From positions 62,001-126,000 of the forward strand of contig NZ_LMKV01000002.1 of the NCBI RefSeq assembly GCF_001421665.1: a DNA stretch of 64,000 nucleotides, read 5' to 3'. Position 1 is the first letter of the stretch; each line of letters starts with the position of its first letter. The stretch is from Sphingobium sp. Leaf26. Lineage in GTDB: Bacteria; Pseudomonadota; Alphaproteobacteria; Sphingomonadales; Sphingomonadaceae. This document shows, in pieces, positions 62,018 through 64,000 of the stretch. The position numbers and the translations under genes were made by a program. Below the pieces are notes generated by a model. The model did no database searches, was not told where the DNA came from, and saw nothing but the letters and a program-made list of their open reading frames with translations.

Positions 62018-62675
62018 GAACGACTCCCCTTCGCGCAACCTGACCATGAAGGCTGCCACATCGGCATAGGGCATGGCCGCAAAATGCCCGTCCTTCTTGG
62101 GCTGGCGCGGAAACCCCTTGGTGATGGATCGCATCGGCGCTTCGGTTTCGCGGTAGCCCGACGCAAACGCCCAATCTAGGACAGCGCCGATCCGCTGGCG
62201 CACCCGGCGCGCCTTTTCCGGCTTGGTCAGCCAGATTTCGGCAAGCACGTTGCGGATCATCCGGCCAGTAATCTCCGACACCCGGATATCGCCGATGAGG
62301 GAAGGCGAAGGCTTCCAGCGCTCGCAGCCATTGCCCTTCATGCTTCTCGTTGCGCCAGGTCTTGCGATTGGCCGCATAGACCTTCGCCGTCGCTTCCCTG
62401 AACGTCGGTATGCCGCTCGCCTTACGCTTCTCGAAAACCGGGTCGGGGCCAAGCTCAACCCAGGTCCGCACCACGCGCGCCCGATCGCGGGCGACGGACA
62501 GCGTCACCTTCGATGCGCTGCCTAATCCGATGTCGCGCCTACGCCCATGCTTCTGGACCCTGCACACCCAGCTTTTGGAGCCAGTGGAGCCGACCACCAG
62601 GAACAGGCCGTCACAGTCACCGAAACGGCCCGGTCGCTTCGCCGCCTTCACACCTGTTACAGAGAGCTTTCCCAT
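62018..62675 (-). pseudogene. P4-type tyrosine integrase, frameshifted and truncated
   Basis: The start MGKLSVTGVKAAKRPGRFGD is the DUF4102 arm-binding domain of P4-like integrases. The frame runs to about 62300 (WLRALEAFAF), where a one-base shift moves the continuation (LIGDIRVSEITGRMIRNVL...) into another frame. The core-binding domain continues to MPYADVAAFMVRLREG and then stops at the IS110 remnant. The whole catalytic domain with the Arg-His-Arg-Tyr residues is missing, so it is inactive. It points leftward from the tRNA-Ser site, the normal place for the integrase of an element spanning 44.1-62.8 kb. Confidence 0.88.
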
Positions 62676-62760
62676 GCCGATATTCTCCCACGCTTTTTAC
62701 CACACGCCAAATCGGTCACCGACAGATGCGAGGGGATGACGTGGGACGCGGATCAGCCCG

Positions 62761-62789
62761 AAAGGCCCGTAAATACTGGCCTTTTTTTT
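62761..62789. terminator. Terminator hairpin next to the tRNA-Ser end
   Basis: AAAGGCC and GGCCTTT arms around a 10-nt loop, with a run of eight T residues on the plus strand. It lies about 35 bp beyond the CCA end of the tRNA-Ser fragment and may be the original tRNA terminator. Confidence 0.45.
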
Positions 62790-62821
62790 CGGTTCGCTGG
62801 GGATGTAGGAAAACAAGGTTT

Positions 62822-62879
62822 TGGCGGAAGCGGTGGGATTCGAACCCACGGTGAGCGTAAACCCACGGCGGTTTTCAAG
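62822..62879 (-). repeat. 3' fragment of tRNA-Ser(UGA), element attachment site
   Basis: Read on the minus strand, the sequence runs CTTGAAAACC (anticodon loop, TGA), a long variable arm (GTGGGTTTACGCTCAC), the T arm GTGGGTTCGAATCCCAC, then CGCTTCC-G-CCA. The 5' half (a GGAAGCG acceptor strand and D arm) is absent upstream, so this is not a whole gene. Such 3' fragments mark one end of an element that inserted into a tRNA gene; the intact tRNA should lie at the far end of the element running right from here. Confidence 0.85.
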
Positions 62880-62894
62880 TTTAGCGTAACCGGC

Positions 62895-62996
62895 GTTAGC
62901 GCATGTTTGCAGAGGCTATCATAAGCAAGCCGAGCTAAGGGAAACAGCCATATTTGGCCGCTGGACGTTTTACGTAGGTTGCCGTAAGTTAGCGCA
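62895..62996 (+). promoter_or_regulatory. Possible integrase arm-binding repeats
   Basis: GTTAGCGCA occurs at 62895-62903 and again at 62988-62996, with related TTAGCGTAAC at 62881-62890, all between the att fragment and the integrase start. Repeats in this place commonly bind the integrase N-terminal domain. This is inference from position and repetition only. Confidence 0.35.
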
Positions 62997-63030
62997 AGCT
63001 GCTTATGACTTGCTTACGAGGTTTCCCGCA

Positions 63031-64000
63031 ATGGCTATCAAACTGACAAAGACGGTCGTTGACCGCATCAAGCCCGGCCCAAAGGACGAGTTTCATTGGG
63101 ACGCGGAGGTGAAGGGCTTCGGCGCTCGCGTGACGCCCAAGGGTAAGGTCACGTTCGTGGTGCAGGGACGCGTTGAGGGGAGCGGCAAGGAAGCCCGCAT
63201 CACCATTGGCCCATACGGCGTGTTCACGGTGGATCAGGCGCGCGACGTAGCGAAGGAGCATTTGCGCTCCATGCGGATGGGGAACGACCCGCGCGACGTA
63301 AAGAAGCAGAGTGAGGCGATGAAGGTGACGCTCGCTTCCGTCATGGAAGCGTATGTTTCCCGACCGGGCAAGCTCAAGGAAACAAGCCAGTGGGCGATCC
63401 GCCGCCATGTGACCACGACCTTCGCGGCGTGGAAGGACAAGCCGGTCGTCAACATCACCGAGGATATGTGCCGCACCCGGTATCGCGAGATATTGACGAA
63501 GGGCCTGCGTGGTAATCGCGAGGGAGGCTCACCGGGGCAAGCAAATCAGGCGTTTTCGGTTCTCGGGGCGCTGCTGAACTACGCTGCACGCCAGCATAAG
63601 CGGGCGGACGGTTCGCCGCTGATCTTGCGCAACCCCGTTGCCGTTCTGCGCGACGACAAGGTGAAGTTGAAGCCGCGCACCGCGCGTATCCTTGACGCCA
63701 AGGTCGGCGCAGCTTGGAATGCGCTGACCGAGTGGCGCGCCAACGCTCATAATCGCGATACCATGTCGAGCATCGACCTTGTGCGGTTCCTCATGCTCAC
63801 TGGCCTGCGCATCGGTGAAGCGTCGTCGCTCAAGTGGAGCCAGGTCAAACTGGAGGAGGGATATTTTCACCTCCCGAACCCGAAGAACGGCAACCCGGTG
63901 TCAATGCCGCTCTCGACGCAAGCGGCTGATTTGCTGAGGGCGCGCCCGAGGGTTGAGGATAATGAATACGTGTTCCCGTCATGGGGCAAGCTGGGCCACA
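63031..64000 (+). CDS. Tyrosine recombinase/integrase, DUF4102 type (cut by window end)
   Basis: 323 complete codons are visible and the frame is still open at the window edge. The N-terminal DUF4102 domain reads MAIKLTKTVVDRIKPGPKD then FHWDAEVKGFGARVTPKGK. The SAM-like core-binding domain follows (~105-200), and the catalytic domain starts with the first active-site arginine in LTGLRIGEASSLKW (R260). The remaining His-Arg-Tyr residues lie beyond the window. It points away from the tRNA-Ser fragment and should integrate or excise the element to the right. It differs clearly in sequence from the broken integrase at 62.0-62.7 kb. Confidence 0.93.
   Translation, partial: MAIKLTKTVVDRIKPGPKDEFHWDAEVKGFGARVTPKGKVTFVVQGRVEGSGKEARITIGPYGVFTVDQARDVAKEHLRSMRMGNDPRDVKKQSEAMKVTLASVMEAYVSRPGKLKETSQWAIRRHVTTTFAAWKDKPVVNITEDMCRTRYREILTKGLRGNREGGSPGQANQAFSVLGALLNYAARQHKRADGSPLILRNPVAVLRDDKVKLKPRTARILDAKVGAAWNALTEWRANAHNRDTMSSIDLVRFLMLTGLRIGEASSLKWSQVKLEEGYFHLPNPKNGNPVSMPLSTQAADLLRARPRVEDNEYVFPSWGKLGH

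Noticed and set aside
62822..62910. Complete tRNA-Ser gene
   Set aside because: Upstream of the anticodon loop there is no GGAAGCG acceptor strand or D arm, so only the 3' part is present.
1..64000. CRISPR array, rRNA operon or phage structural genes
   Set aside because: No regularly spaced repeats, cas-like proteins, rRNA sequence or virion proteins were seen.

Overview
The window reads as chromosome of a high-GC alphaproteobacterium, most likely a sphingomonad (Sphingobium/Sphingomonas-like). This rests on gene content and order: a DivL-type kinase followed by tsaE-amgK-murU-addB-addA-trxA, TonB-dependent uptake next to aromatic-compound enzymes, and the style of the ahcY and secA genes. 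It is inference from recalled families; no database search was run.

Layout. (1) 0-26 kb is housekeeping DNA: an M2 peptidase, a diguanylate cyclase, AMP nucleosidase, a peroxiredoxin, YqgE, ahcY behind an operator-like palindrome, then a tightly overlapped operon divL-tsaE-amgK-murU-addB-addA with trxA (cell-cycle signalling, tRNA t6A, cell-wall sugar recycling, double-strand break repair). A GST, an inositol-phosphatase-like gene, argJ, a membrane glycosyltransferase, secA and a PilZ protein follow. (2) 26.5-44 kb looks like a stress-response region. It holds a KaiC-like ATPase with a partner hybrid histidine kinase, small proteins (DUF2256, DUF3253, a DUF2383/PA2169-type four-helix bundle), a PHB-depolymerase-like esterase, a seven-gene overlapping cluster of four glycosyltransferases with a PIG-L deacetylase, a NodS-like methyltransferase and an acyl-CoA dehydrogenase, a large HPII-type catalase and a Crp/Fnr regulator. 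(3) 44.1-62.8 kb has the form of a genomic island. A 16-bp copy of the tRNA-Ser 3' end at 44139-44154 repeats directly at 62821-62836, with a broken P4-type integrase just inside the right end. The cargo is a catabolic cluster: two LysR regulators with operator-like dyads, a benzoylformate-decarboxylase-type ThDP enzyme with all four catalytic residues, an orphan Rieske oxygenase alpha/beta pair, an NTF2-like protein, a dihydroxyacetophenone-dioxygenase-like cupin, a GMC alcohol oxidoreductase, an aldehyde dehydrogenase, an NmrA-like reductase, a TonB receptor and an HSL-type esterase. (4) From 62.8 kb a second element begins: a 58-bp 3' fragment of tRNA-Ser(UGA) stands beside an intact integrase gene that runs off the window.

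How the genes may work together. The island cluster suggests uptake of an aromatic ester, alcohol or 2-oxo acid through the TonB receptor, ester cleavage, alcohol-to-aldehyde-to-acid oxidation by the GMC/ALDH pair, decarboxylation of a benzoylformate-type acid, and ring hydroxylation by the Rieske enzyme. No reductase component or cis-diol dehydrogenase is present, so electrons and later steps must come from elsewhere. The seven-gene glyco-cluster probably makes a modified (deacetylated, methylated) glycan or glycolipid; its product is unknown and it is one of the best candidates here for an undescribed pathway. Starts were chosen from Shine-Dalgarno spacing and stop/start overlaps where possible.
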